From the NCBI GenBank assembly GCA_024449915.1, contig JAMZAV010000431.1:1-64000 (forward strand): a DNA stretch of 64,000 nucleotides, given 5' to 3'. The notes under the pieces are model-generated. The model was not told the origin of the DNA. It saw only the letters and a list, made by a program, of their open reading frames with translations, and made no database searches. Made by a program: the position numbers and the translations under genes. The stretch comes from Sweltsa coloradensis. Its lineage: Eukaryota > Arthropoda > Insecta > Plecoptera > Chloroperlidae. Shown here piece by piece: positions 35,597 to 46,724 of the stretch. Every line of letters begins with the position of its first letter. Position 1 is the first letter of the stretch.

Positions 35597-37266
35597 TAGG
35601 GATGGGCGAACGTTCGAAATTCCGAACTCGAACCGAACTTTTTTTGAAGTTCGGTTCGGTTCGAGTTCGAAATTTGAAGTTCGAGTTCGTGATTTATCAA
35701 AATTACGAACTTGCTCCGAACTTTTAAACTTGCCGCTGTCGCGCGCGAGAGAATCCTCCAATGGTGAGGCAGTATTATTCATTCGACTATCGATTTCCTG
35801 CGATATTTTCGATAATTGAAATGGAAGCAGCTCTCCACCAATTGCGTGCCTTCTAATGTTCGACTAATCGATTCGCAGCAATAATTCGATACATCATGAA
35901 TGTATCCACCAATGAGAAAGCTGCTAATATAAGACGCCAAGACGAGACGCTGTGACATATTACGACGATATTTACGATGTTTTATAGAGCAACAAGTATT
36001 ATTTGGAATCACTGAACAATGATTAAAGACCAATTAACCACGTTTATATGCAATTATGTTAAAAATTAATTTCTCGCAGGCAAGTTTTAACCACATTTGC
36101 GTCAGCTTACACTCCTTAATACGATGTCGATAAGCTACATAACCTCAAAATAGATCGTCATTTTACGTTTGTTATTCAAAGTTAGATAACAATAACATGC
36201 CCATGCTCTAGGCCTAATAAATAGAGGTAATGAGAAATGGTGATATAAAAACCCAAATTTCGTTTTAAAAAACCCAAATTTCGCGTTTTTCGCGATTTCA
36301 AAAAAATTGTCAAAAACGTTACTTAAAAATAAAAAAATCACAAAAAAAAAATTGTACGCACTGTTATTTTGGTATACTATTTTCGCGGAAGCCGTGATAC
36401 GCGCCGTTATTTTGGAGGTATATTTCCGTGAAGCCCGTGACGTCACGGTACCCCGCCTACCGCGCGCGTAATATTCGGTCTGGACCGGCACCTCCACCAA
36501 AACTGGACCGGCACCTCCACATCACTTTACATTTTGCACACTAAAAGGTCCAATTCGCGATTTAATTCGCGTTTTGACCAGTTTGATGTAATTTTGTTCG
36601 TTATTTCGCGCTATACACGAAATTTCGCGAAATTCGCGTTTTCAAAATGTGTTTTTTCCATCACTAAATGATGTAATTTGTCGACAATATTACATTTTAG
36701 GCAATAAAAAGGACATTTAAAAAAATTCGCGAATTTCGTTATCACCATTTTTCACTACCTCTACTAATAAAATTTAATAGTTGCGGTATTTAGACGAGAA
36801 CTGGCCGCGATTTCACAACAATCTTTGTTAGGTTAGGTTTATGGACTAGGCCTAGACCTAGGCTAGGTACATAGGGAATATTTTTGGCTTAGGGGCTAAG
36901 GTTAGGCTAGGGCTAGGCCAAGTAAGGAAAAGCCTAGGCCTAGCCTAGGTAAGCCTAGAATATAGAAGATAATAGGAGACTAAACATGTTTTATAAGCTC
37001 TTATCTAGACCAAGACCAAGACAAGGGTGCTGTGCCAAAAGGGCTAGGCTAGACAATCCTGTTGATGAAATAGATCTCGATAGTAGGGAGATATAGCCTT
37101 AGCCTAGACATTTAAGTAGGGTATGCCCAATTGAAATTCCTACCTCCCTGTTTTTGGTTTTAAGCAGAATTTTTTAAGTTCGGTTCGAGTTCGAAGTTCG
37201 AAACTTTTTTTTACAGAAGTTCGAGTTCGGTTCGAAACTTAAAAAACCAAGGTTCGCCCATCCCTA
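35597..37266. mobile_element. hAT element, TAGGGATGGGCGAACG ends
   Basis: A perfect duplication GCACCGAC (35589-35596 and 37267-37274). Termini are TAGGGATGGGCGAACGTTCG and TAGGGATGGGCGAACCTTGG. Both subterminal regions iterate GTTCGAA / TTCGGTTCGAGTTCGAA. It interrupts a non-LTR reading frame, and its excision in silico restores APT-RCLGIT. The TAGAGGTA element 36222-36763 is nested in it. Confidence 0.85.
36222..36763. mobile_element. hAT element, TAGAGGTA ends, copy 2
   Basis: Framed by CTAATAAA (36214-36221 and 36764-36771). It is the same family as 16297-16986, inserted in the opposite sense: AATGAGAAATGG at the left and TTTTTCACTACCTCTA at the right. It sits inside the hAT element 35597-37266. 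Confidence 0.85.
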
Positions 37267-38764
37267 GCACCGACCAATAGATGCCTGGGCATAACTTTAG
37301 ACCGTAAACTTACGTGAGGCCCACATATCCGGTCAGCAACTCAGAAGGCAACCGGTAAACTCGTCTCTCTGTACCCCCTTCTGCGGAATGCACAGCTCTC
37401 GGTAACGGCCAAGCTCCGCCTCTACACGTCTGTAATCCGTTCAGCGGCGTTATACGCATCTCCTGTCTGAGGAGGATGTGCAGCATCCCACCGCAACCGA
37501 CTACAAGTGGTGCAAAACAAGATTCTTCGTGTATCCCTTTCTCTCCCTCGCTGGACACGAATGTCTGAGGTTCACGCTGACCTCGGTCTGCAAACCGTCG
37601 ACCAATGCATTGCTGCACAAGCTGCCAGATTTTACGCATCTCTAGAAGCGGTACCAAATCCCCAGGTTTCTGCACTTGCCCACATTATTCCGAGAAGAAG
37701 CGACGTATTCCCGCGCCCCATTGCAGCTCTTGGACCTCGTTTCTTGCCTCCACGTCGTCAGGCACGGCTTCTGCGGGCTCGTCAACGTCTCATCGCCGGT
37801 CGTCGTCGAGTGGGTGTAGTGGACCCACGACTAAGACCTCCGTGACGATAAAAATAACTCTCCTTGGATGTCTCTTGTGGGACTTTTCTGCCACGGATGC
37901 AAATCCTAGAAGTTTGTTGCCATTTTCAAGTTCCGGCGGTATTTTACCGAAATCAACGGTGCCTGTCACCAATTACCATGCAGCGCAAGGACGCTGTCCA
38001 TCGCCCAACTCTGGCACACATCAGATTTTTAGTTATAGGTGCTTCGCACCAGGCACTAAAACTACCAGGGGAGAGGCTTCGAGCCCCACGACCATTCCCC
38101 AAAACAGAAGAAGAAGATTTAAGATCAATTTAATTAGGAAAGTTTTGCAATACAGTACAACCTTGATAGTACGACGATCAGGAGAGACAGGCAAAACGTC
38201 GTTATATCACGATCGTCGTACTATTAAAATATAAATTAAAAAATCAATTTATAGATTACTGTGATTAAGCAATACAGCTTTAATGGTAAAAACACACAAA
38301 TATCAGTACAAATGCCATAAATAATAATTAATAATATATGTATTACTGTTTTATAAATGTTTATGATAAAACTAAACATGCTACGTAACGGGACATAAAT
38401 ATTTACAAAAGTCAAGTGCCATTCATTGCCAGCGTCAGAGTGACAGCGCCTAAGTGTATGAGTGGGAGAGAGAGAGCTGCGGAGATGTAACTTGTCGTAG
38501 CTGGGCCGGCCGGCCGGCTGAGGGGTGAGGAAGGATGTGCGCAGACACCAGCGCGCATACGATCCACTTCACAGCTGATTGTGCACGTGTTGTGATGACT
38601 GACTGAAAGGAGTGGAGTGGGACGAAATGCGCACACCCAAGTGCGCGATCGATCCATCTGGCCCGGCTGAATGTTTACGTCGTGTGTGAAAGGAATTTAT
38701 GATTTAAGTGATCGTAATGACTCTGCGTCATTGTACACATCTGTCGCGGGCCGTCGCCTACACT

Positions 38765-39286
38765 TCACTTCTTGCGTTTAAAGAAATCCGATATTTTTGA
38801 CTGCTTTGCACCTTTCTCGTTTATTTCGATCAATGCGGCGTGCATGGAGGTCACGTTCCTTTGTACCTCGTCACTAACTTTATGAGCGTTCACGTATCTT
38901 TCTACGACTTCAAATGCCAACATCGCGTCAATGAACTTTGGCACTGGTAAGTTGTCTTCGATATCGGCGTCGCTGCCTTGATCGTCAACATCACTATCTG
39001 CATCCGGCACCGCCATCATGTCATCGACAATGTCATCAATAGACAACAGCTGGCCTGTGACGAGATTCTCGTCAGCTTGCATGTACTGTTCCACAGTGCC
39101 TGTACCGCCCATGTTTTCCCAAGTCTCGGAATCAATGTCAATAACAACATCGTCAATGTCATAAGAATTGTCGTCATCAATGTCTTCGTCGTGTTCATCA
39201 TGACTAACAAAGCCAGCTTTTTTGAAGCACTTTTCTATGGTTAGTGGTTTAACCTGGCTCCACGCGACTGCAACAAACCTCATTGC
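38765..39286 (-). CDS. Tigger/pogo transposase, exon 2
   Basis: 174 codons including the stop, starting after the acceptor tttcaatctcacag with GCAATGAGGTTT. It reads AMRFVAVAWSQVKPLTIEKC, which matches the block after the DDE domain in Tigger proteins (I..AW..V...TI.NCF.KAGF). A very acidic linker follows (DEDIDDDNSYDIDDVVIDID), and the protein ends ISDFFKRKK. With exon 1 the protein is 520 residues, the usual size, with no stop or frameshift. Confidence 0.8.
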   Translation of the reverse strand, partial: AMRFVAVAWSQVKPLTIEKCFKKAGFVSHDEHDEDIDDDNSYDIDDVVIDIDSETWENMGGTGTVEQYMQADENLVTGQLLSIDDIVDDMMAVPDADSDVDDQGSDADIEDNLPVPKFIDAMLAFEVVERYVNAHKVSDEVQRNVTSMHAALIEINEKGAKQSKISDFFKRKK

Positions 39287-39498
39287 CTGTGAGATTGAAA
39301 GAAAGAAAAAATATGTATTAAAAGCCTAATTTTATTCAAAAGTTAATTTTAAAATTTAAAGCATTACGATCTCGTGTCGTCGGTAAACAAAAGCTCAAAG
39401 CACATTGATTTTGATATTTAATAATGAACTAGCGTTAATTAATTTACGTAAAATTCACGAATTAAATTTAAACTTGTAGGCCTATATTTATTTCTTAC

Positions 39499-40539
39499 CT
39501 GAAGGATATTCACTCGTTTAGCCCGCTCTTTGTTGTGGGTCATAGCCTGTAGGATTCTATGGAGCAATTGCTTTTTGTAGAAATCCTTCATGTTTTTGAT
39601 TATTCCCAAATCCAATGGTTGGAGCTGGCTCGTGCAGTTGGCTGGGAAAAACTCTAGAGTCACATTACGGAGATAATCCGTATTTTGGGGATGTGACGAA
39701 GCCTGGTCAATGAAGAGTATAATTTGACGATTTTGAGCCCCCATCTTCGCATCGATGGCTCGCACCCAATCTTCAAAAACTTTACTTGTCATCCAAGCTT
39801 TTTTATTGTGAGTGTATTTTGTGGGTAAGTTTACCACGTTCTTAAAACAATGTGGCTTTCCTGCCTTGCCGATTACGAGCGGCGGCAACTTTTCGCTCCC
39901 ATCTGCGTTTGTGCACAGCATCACTGTGATGCGTTCCTTCGAACGCTTCGCGCCGTGGCAGGTGTCGTTGTGAAATGCCAACGTCCGGTCAGGAAGTAAA
40001 TTAAAAAACAGACCGGTTTCGTCGGCGTTGAAAATGTTTTTTGCATCATACCCTTGGATTAAATCAGGGAGTTTATTATGTTTCCAATCGGACACTGTGT
40101 CTACGTCAACCGACGAACTTTCCCCACACACTTTCTTTGATGTAATGCCGTGCCGCTTTTTAAAGTTGTGCAGCCATCCAGCTGACGAGGTAAAATCACT
40201 TGTTACATTCATGCGCAGGCTTATTTCTCGGGCCTTTTCAGATAATAATGGGCCACTGACGGGTAAGTTTTCAGCGCGGGCCTGACCAAACCATTGCACT
40301 AGTGCAGTCTCTACGTCTGCAAATTTGCCCTGACGAACACGAATCTTCTTGCTGCTGGATGGACCACTAAGTGACACATTTTTTTGAATCTCGTTTCTTT
40401 TAGCTAAGATAGTTTTGAGTGACGATACTGGCAAATCCAACATCTTAGCTAAATCTACTTTTGTCATAGTTGGATTGTCGTCACAATCTTTAATTATTTT
40501 AAGTTTTTCGTCCAAAGTAAACGACTTTCTTTTCGACAT
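39499..40539 (-). CDS. Tigger/pogo transposase, exon 1
   Basis: 347 codons from the ATG at 40539. This enzyme would cut and paste its own element at TA sites. The N-terminus has a Psq/CENP-B-type helix-turn-helix (FTLDEKLKIIKDCDDNPTMT, VDLAKMLDLPVSSLKTIL). A second CENP-B-type DNA-binding region spans about residues 75-132 (ETALVQWFGQARAENLPVSG, GWLHNFKKRHGI). The DDE domain has D173 in NADETGLF, D278 in FIDQASSHP and D310 in SQLQPLDLGII, a DD31D spacing. The second motif has Q where N is usual. The frame runs to CAG|gtaagaaat, a good donor, giving a phase-0 intron of 212 nt. Confidence 0.85.
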
Positions 40540-42146
40540 GATTAACTTTATGTTAAACTGTGATTTATGAAATTAATCAGTACAACAATCACTATCACAA
40601 CACAGACACGTTCGTTTGATACTCCCGGGCGATATTTATCTTGTTACGATAGCGTGGTACCACACGGGAATTACACGGGTGACTGAAGCACTTTGGGATA
40701 GGTCAGGCTCTCTACCATCGGGATCGGCTCGGCCCGAGTTTCAAGTGGCGGGAACAAACACAAAGGAAGCGACCTGCTACGCTGGGCGGTCAGGCGGTGG
40801 GGGGGGGGGGGGGGTTTATGGGTAGACCCTTGAAATCACCATTTTCCGTGCTCTAAACAATTTATGAGTGAATAGTAAATAAAGTTTTTGTGAGCTACGA
40901 GTTTTTCAAAGGTTTTTGTTGCTTAGCGGACCCATTCAACGACGTTGTAATGAGAGTGTCCCGTTATGATGCAACGTAATATTAAAAGTGAAATACATAG
41001 AACCTTATGGGAATTTGTAGGAATGTCCAAAAAACGTCGTTCAATTGCGATCGTTGTTTTAATAAGGGTCGTTATAGCAAGGTTGTACTGTATCGTCGTC
41101 GGGGAACTTTCCCCTTCCCTTTGACTACCTCCCCGACGGCGACGACAATGACAACACGGACGGATGATGACACAGACGGAGACGACCACGACGTGGGGGA
41201 ACCTTTGCCCTCTCCATACGCTTGTGGCTGGTTCTGACCAGCACAGGCCTGTCCACCCCTTGTCCCCCCGCGTCATCCCTTACGTCCCTCCCTTCGTCTC
41301 GATTAGCCAAGTTGCATAAATATGAGACGTTAAGCAATATCCAAAAAAAAAATTAAATAAAGATTGTTTCACCCTGTGCCACAACGCGAGACGTAGGCCT
41401 ACCTACCGGTAACCAACCAACTGATTGTGTAGGCCTAGGCCTAGAACGATGTTATGTTTTGCAACTGTGTGTAGATGTTCATAGTTTCGACTGTTCCTTT
41501 GACCGTCATTACTCGTCTTCTGGTTATTCAGCGCTAATAACGCCATAAAGCAAGTTGAATATTACGTAGGTAGGCGAATAGCGAAAAAGAACCAACGCTA
41601 AACGCTAATAAACATCGTCACTAATGCCTTGGGGGCCTAGAACAATCAACAAAGATGCAGTTCTTCTAGAAGTCCGATCTTAATCTAATGCGCACCAGTT
41701 GTGCGCAGCAGTTGTGCGCAGCAGAGTTGTGCGGAGTATGGGCGGAGTCAAGCTGAAAGGCTGGTGCAAACGCGCAATTTCATCAGCTGCATGGCTGGTA
41801 CAAACGCATGATTTCGTCGTCCGGAAGAGCCAAATACGCGATCGCATCCGTTTTTCTTGGGGTTTTCGTATTGGAAATATAAAAAACCAATCGTTACGAT
41901 ATTATTTCCGAGTAAAACAAACGATTGATGCAGGAAAACGATAATAGCGGGAACGATGGATGCAGGATTTTTTAACATTGTTCTTATGGGGATTCTGCAG
42001 GGACCATACAAAAAAACAATGATAGCAGGAAAACGATCATAATGGGAACGATGGATAGAGGTTTCACTGTAATATGTTTTCATTATTATTTGCTTACCTT
42101 GTTCTTTTCGATATCAGCCAACAAGATACTTTAACCTCACTTAAAA

Positions 42147-42631
42147 TTAGGGTTGCACAATGTCAATTGACCGGTCAAATGACTGGTCAAATACTTTTGG
42201 TCAATTGACTTAAAGATAACATGTGTATATTGCATTTAAAAATTAAAATTATTTGAATTTTCATATTTGAATTTGAATTGTTATGTAAACAATAACATTT
42301 CTTTCGGTTTTAATTAGGTAATATTTTATTTTAATTATTATTTATTATGTAGTTATATTATGAATTATAATAGACAAATAGAATATAATAGCTTCTGGGT
42401 AAGCTGAAGCTGAATCGGAGAAAGGGACTGATGACAGCATCGACGATGATGATGACGTAGATGATATGCCACTTAATATGCATTTAACAAGCTTTTAAAT
42501 AAAAAAAAGCTTTTGTCACAACATTTAAAAAAATATATATACTAATTATTTAATAAAATAAAATTTAGGATTTTTTACATTTGACCGTCAATTGACCAAA
42601 TTTGAATTTGACCGGTCAAATCCCATCCCTA
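42147..42631. mobile_element. hAT element, TAGGGTTGCACAATG ends
   Basis: A perfect duplication CTTAAAAT (42139-42146 and 42632-42639). Termini are TAGGGTTGCACAATG and TAGGGATGGGATTTG inverted. GACCGGTCAAAT, a palindromic core word, is repeated next to both ends. The short interior holds an acidic-coding remnant near 42440 but no frame. Confidence 0.85.
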
Positions 42632-43346
42632 CTTAAAATAAGTAAAAACAACAACAATGCGCAAACATGAATGACAGTGATACGAAAATGGACTGAAACC
42701 GGAAATACCGAATCGTGTCCACAGCCCCCTATTAAGTAACGTATCCTTTCGAAGAAATATATAAATCCATGGTCATACGGAATCTTCTTTGTATGTATAT
42801 TAGTTGGTGTGCTCTGCACAGGTGTAACCGCTGAACCGATTTTGAAGAAATTTTACACCCTGCCGGAATAAATATTTACGAAAAGATTTATTTACCTGGA
42901 TACTGTAATCTCAGGATAATTCGAAGTCGAGGGGACACTTGTAAATAATCGTAGGCTTTGAGATAGTATTCTTAATCATCATCATTATCTGTTGCCATGT
43001 CCAACTCTGCGTTGGGTACGCAAAACAAAACAAAAAATAAATTGGACCAAAATCATGACGCAAAATTTGTTTACTGAAATCCTGTGGCTCGGATACCAGT
43101 GGCAGGTGAACAAGCGCGGCTGAGGGCAGTGGGCATGATTCAGCTGGCGCCCTGATTGGCGTCAAAAGTTGTGCAAACCGGATTTTAAATCTGACTCGAA
43201 AAGCTTGTTTTCCACTGGGTTCTGTGTTTTTCTTGTGTGTTCTTTTCTGAACCTGCCTTAAAATGGCATTGTCTTTCATCTGAACATCACTTTTGTCAAG
43301 ATGAGAGTCCTATAAATGTACATTAAGTTATGTTTTTATACCAACA

Positions 43347-43540
43347 GTGTTTGCTTGAGTGCTAAGCGCTTGACTCTCATTCGGGAGGTCTCAGGTTCAA
43401 GTCCTGTCGTGACCGGCAATCCCGACTAAAAGTGTTTTCAAGGTTTTCCTCGGTCATTTATGCAAATGCAAGGGATTGATTCCTCTTAAACAGCCCTTGG
43501 ACATCCCTTCACAATAATTGTAAACAAAACAAACAAACAT
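43347..43540 (+). mobile_element. tRNA-derived SINE
   Basis: The head has an A-box-like segment GTGCTAAGCGCTTGACTC and a B box GGTTCAAGTCC (43394-43404). The body reads AGGTTTTCCTCGGTCATTTA, then TGCAAATGCAAGGGATTGAT, a body type seen in many invertebrate tRNA SINEs. The tail is AAACAAAACAAACAAAC. It lies 125 bp upstream of the last vigilin exon. Confidence 0.6.
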
Positions 43541-43666
43541 ACCTTGTTCACCTCGAGAGGAGCATACATCCAGCGTACAGAACCAACTATAAAAGATTTA
43601 ATTCCCTTTGTAAAATTGATGTAATTTATCTATGACTATGAAATAAATCGTCCTATCTCTTTGCAG

Positions 43667-43909
43667 CTTCAAGACGTGAACGAGGCAGAGTTCCGCGACA
43701 GTTTCCGGCCGCCGGGCGCTCGAGGGGAGGGGGAGGAAGGGGGTCTCTCTCTGGGCGGGGGTAAGGGCCCGGGCTTCGTGGTAAAGGGGGGCCCGTGGGA
43801 GCAGCAGGCGCCAGACACGGCCTCCGCGGTAGACTTCCCCAGCTTCGGGGGCGGTCCCGAGGTGGGGACCAGGTCCACTCCGGTAGGACCGTGGGGACCT
43901 CGCCGCTAG
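43667..43909 (+). CDS. HDLBP: vigilin last exon: C-terminal tail and stop
   Basis: The acceptor is tatctctttgcag and the stop codon is TAG at 43907-43909, giving 80 residues. The tail is glycine- and proline-rich and low in structure. It carries RGEGEEGG, GFVVKGGPWE, a DFPSFGG motif and the terminal GPWGPRR. The PWxxxAPD...DFPSFG...WGP(K/R)R layout is that of vigilin C-termini. The exon is much more GC-rich than its surroundings, as are the other exons. Confidence 0.95.
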   Translation, partial: LQDVNEAEFRDSFRPPGARGEGEEGGLSLGGGKGPGFVVKGGPWEQQAPDTASAVDFPSFGGGPEVGTRSTPVGPWGPRR

Positions 43910-44235
43910 GGCGCTCCGTAGCAGGCTAGTACTAAACCCAGGACGGGAAAGATATATATTTATAAAACAGAACCAACGAGACACCAACTCAGATGTTACT
44001 TGTATCATCATTTGTATATTTAGCCTACTGAATTGTTTTGCAGTAGTTTTTACTAAACTGAATACGGTGTAAGAGAAGAGCTCAAAAATAATACTTTTAT
44101 CTATATACTACTCATTATATATACATATATATATATATATATTATATTTTATAATATTGAATTTTGTGACTAAGTTTAAAAATGCCCAACTATTTATGTA
44201 TTAGATGCAATAAACATTGTGTTGAATATTGTTTT
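43910..44235 (+). other. HDLBP: vigilin 3' UTR with polyadenylation signal
   Basis: After the stop codon the sequence turns AT-rich, with a TA-rich stretch at 44110-44145. An AATAAA polyadenylation signal lies at 44209-44214 and is followed by GT-rich DNA (cattgtgttgaatattgttt), as expected for a cleavage site near 44230-44240. I see no later signal that would be clearly better. Confidence 0.7.
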
Positions 44236-44239
44236 GAAG

Positions 44240-46724
44240 TCAAGTGTATTGCCTATGGCCTATTGTTTTAAAAAAAAAACTCATGAAATGATATGCAAAA
44301 GTGATAATGTTTTCTTTATGAATTTCAAGCTTGGCATAGTCTAGATTTATAAATAATAGTATATTGTTTCTAGTTTATTGCAGATGCAATGTGTCTGCAT
44401 GAAAACAAAGTTTGAATTCTGCTATTTTGTTTGGAAGCAACTAGCAAACAAAGAACTATTAGGTATTCTGTAATATCTGAACAGTTTGGTTTCTGTTCAG
44501 AACGTTAAATGGGCCTAGAATCGAAAAACAATGAAGTACCTATGTTTTAATCTAAAAATACTTGAAGCATGTTGTTGGTTTCCCATATATATCTTTCCCT
44601 CTGAAAATTCCCCTTAACATGCCCGTGATTTCCTAAATTCCGTTGAACGAATGCGATACTTATCGGCAGGTAAAATGATATTGCCCGGAAGGGTGCAAGC
44701 CTTCATAATAATATATTATATACACATGTGAACTTTTGAGTTCGATCTATCAATCATGATGTCGTTTATTACGAATGGACTATGGTTTGTAGAACGAACT
44801 AACTTCCATATTAATACCGAATAACATTTCTCCCATTAACGATCTTCTATGTTATTAACTTTGACAGTATTTCGGTTGTTCTATTTTACCAACCCGATGG
44901 AATGATATTTTATGTGCTTGAAGCATGTTATTCCCCACGGTTGGTAATACTAATCTATACAAGGAAATTAGCACATCACTGGTTGCTGCATTGGTTAACG
45001 ACACTTTGCATGTTTACGGACTTGATATTTGGTCAAATTCTTTCATTCGATCCGTCTTCCCTGCTATCAATCAAAGCAGACAAGAGTAAACAAATAAGGA
45101 AAAAGTATGATGAGATTTTTATTACTCTAAAATATTAATTGTAACTGACCAAGATGTGGTTAAAGTTACATGTTGCATAAGAGGGAGCCAAAAAGGCTGA
45201 TTTATGTGAGCGATAGAAAAGACCGGGGGACGTCTCACGTTATCACTAGACCAACATTTCCCGTTTGTCTTTGATAATATATTTTGCACTGTTATCTTAG
45301 GAGGCTTATTGTTATAAGTAGATATATCGATGGGTACAAATAAGCTGATATTATTTAAATTTTACTAATAAAAAATAAATATACAAAAAAATCACATAGT
45401 AAAACTATTACTTTGGCTGGTTGTAAATTCAACCTCAAGCCAACTAGTTCAGGCTATGTGCTATAGTCTTCTGCCTTCCAGTTGAGAAATGAATATGATG
45501 CAAAGGCACATTTGGTCTACCGCCGGCTATAAACTGTGATAACGGCAGTCCGTCCTCCTCTCTGTTTCTATCTTCCGATTCAATTGTAAACTTTCAGAGG
45601 GTCGGCTTGGTGCCTTGAGTGTCATTAAGTCCTTGTTTCAATCATGTTTTCTATACGTACTATTATACCTTTACAATTTTTGTGCTGTTTTTGTTTTGTG
45701 TGTGGGACTTAACTTTTTATTTGTGCTCCCCTACCCTCCATTTTTGGTTGCTAATTTTCTACAATCGCCTTAGCATAATAATGATGGTGAGGGAAATTTA
45801 TTTTTGTCATAAATATAATGTGTTATTACTACGTACTATGTGCTAAATACTACTATGCGTGGAACTTTTTGAATATTATCCAGTTGTTGGGTTTCACATA
45901 ATGACAGAGAGCTGTGGACTAGAGTTAAGGTCGGGTAGGTACTACGTACTTGGAACGTACCTTTGTGCTTACAATACAATGAAATACTATAATGCATAAT
46001 ATACACTATGTACTCCTAGGCATCTTTGAGATACCGTAGGACAGCGAGAGTAAGAATAAAAAGATGAAATCTAATTGCTTAGTAATAATTTATAATATAC
46101 CTCTCCTCCTAACAAACCTCAAAACACAAAAGTTACAAATCAAATAGTATCACATAAAATAAAAATTTAAAAAAGTTTTTCAAGTTCTTTTACTTTGAAG
46201 GTGTTACAACCTCCCTTTATTTCATTAATATTTGAAAATGAATTTAGCTGATGTGCATGCATAGCATACTCATTTCATCAAAAATTGTATTTACATGCGT
46301 TACGGGTCAAAATCAAATTAAGGAACAATCTGTGTGGATTTAAAATCTTCAATATCACCCGGAGGAACATTTTATTTATGTTTCTAAATAGTTTCGTATT
46401 TACTTGGCAAACATATTTAAATCTTAACATATGTAGTTAATTGGATAGATGTATTTTGGGTTGGACAACAGCAAAATCAGATCGATCTTGTGTCCCGAGG
46501 GCTATTTTTCAACTTTGAATGCATATAGACACTTTTATTATGTCGGGAGATGTTATTAGGTTATGGAAATCAAACTGTTTACTTCTTATTTTGTACAACA
46601 TAATATTAAATACAATATTATCAATGCCAACAGTTTCCACCATGTAGTCCATAGTTCAGTTGCATCTGTAAGGATAGGCCTACTAAAAATATGAAAATTA
46701 TTGTCAACTGAGTTTTGAATTTAA
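44240..46724. other. AT-rich intergenic DNA, nothing recognised
   Basis: Downstream of the vigilin polyadenylation site. No long or conserved frame, no RNA gene and no transposon ends were found. It is notably poorer in repeats than the introns. Confidence 0.5.

Larger units (their letters stand above)
35495..38150 (+). mobile_element. Jockey-like non-LTR retrotransposon, split by a hAT element
   Basis: Before 35596 the frame reads EKTSSTLFSWSRKRPP, RLRLNDVAIPWAPT. After 37275 it continues RCLGITLDRKLT*GPHIRSATQ, ATGKLVSLYPLLRNAQLSVT, NKILRVSLSLPRWTRMSEVH. That is the C-terminal RT and thumb region of a Jockey-like protein. Internal stops (two where W would be expected) show it is dead. The 3' UTR runs to the Tigger insertion at 38151. 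Confidence 0.7.
38153..41090 (-). mobile_element. Tigger/pogo DNA transposon, apparently complete
   Basis: Terminal inverted repeats begin CAGTACAACCTTG and stay loosely similar for about 60 bp (both contain AACGTCGTT). TA flanks lie at 38151-38152 and 41091-41092. The 2.9-kb element encodes one transposase on the minus strand in two exons. Upstream of the start codon lies about 550 bp that includes a poly-G run at 40800-40813. Confidence 0.85.
35023..42069. mobile_element. possible Tigger-like shell enclosing several insertions
   Basis: The left end CAGTGAAACCTCGATGCATCG and the right end, inverted, CAGTGAAACCTCTATCCATCG share 18 of 21 bases, and both are flanked by TA. If they belong together the 7-kb element was filled by a non-LTR element and by the full Tigger 38153-41090. 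They could also be two separate truncated elements. Confidence 0.35.
2266..43909 (+). other. HDLBP: vigilin gene, 3' part (7 exons)
   Basis: Vigilin is a cytoplasmic multi-KH RNA-binding protein that binds mRNA and tRNA and associates with ribosomes and the endoplasmic reticulum. Seven exons join in frame into 464 codons plus a stop: 294, 186, 246, 148, 155, 123 and 243 nt. All introns are phase 0 except the one between exons 4 and 5, which is phase 1. Introns are 2181, 9771, 2474, 5077, 10583 and 10163 nt. The joined product holds five consecutive KH domains in the order expected for vigilin KH10-KH14, then a tail with a DFPSFG motif and a C-terminal WGPRR, like the PSFG and WGPKR tail I recall for vertebrate vigilin. 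KH1-KH9 must lie upstream of the window. The gene name follows from the order of KH signatures; only the exact symbol used in this species is uncertain. Confidence 0.95.

Noticed and set aside
37507..38234. Several overlapping plus-strand frames with Arg/Pro-rich products as host genes
   Set aside because: One of them carries the Jockey-like C-terminal region and the others are shadows or its 3' UTR.
43598..44011. 137-codon minus-strand frame over the last vigilin exon
   Set aside because: It is the antisense shadow of a GC-rich coding exon.
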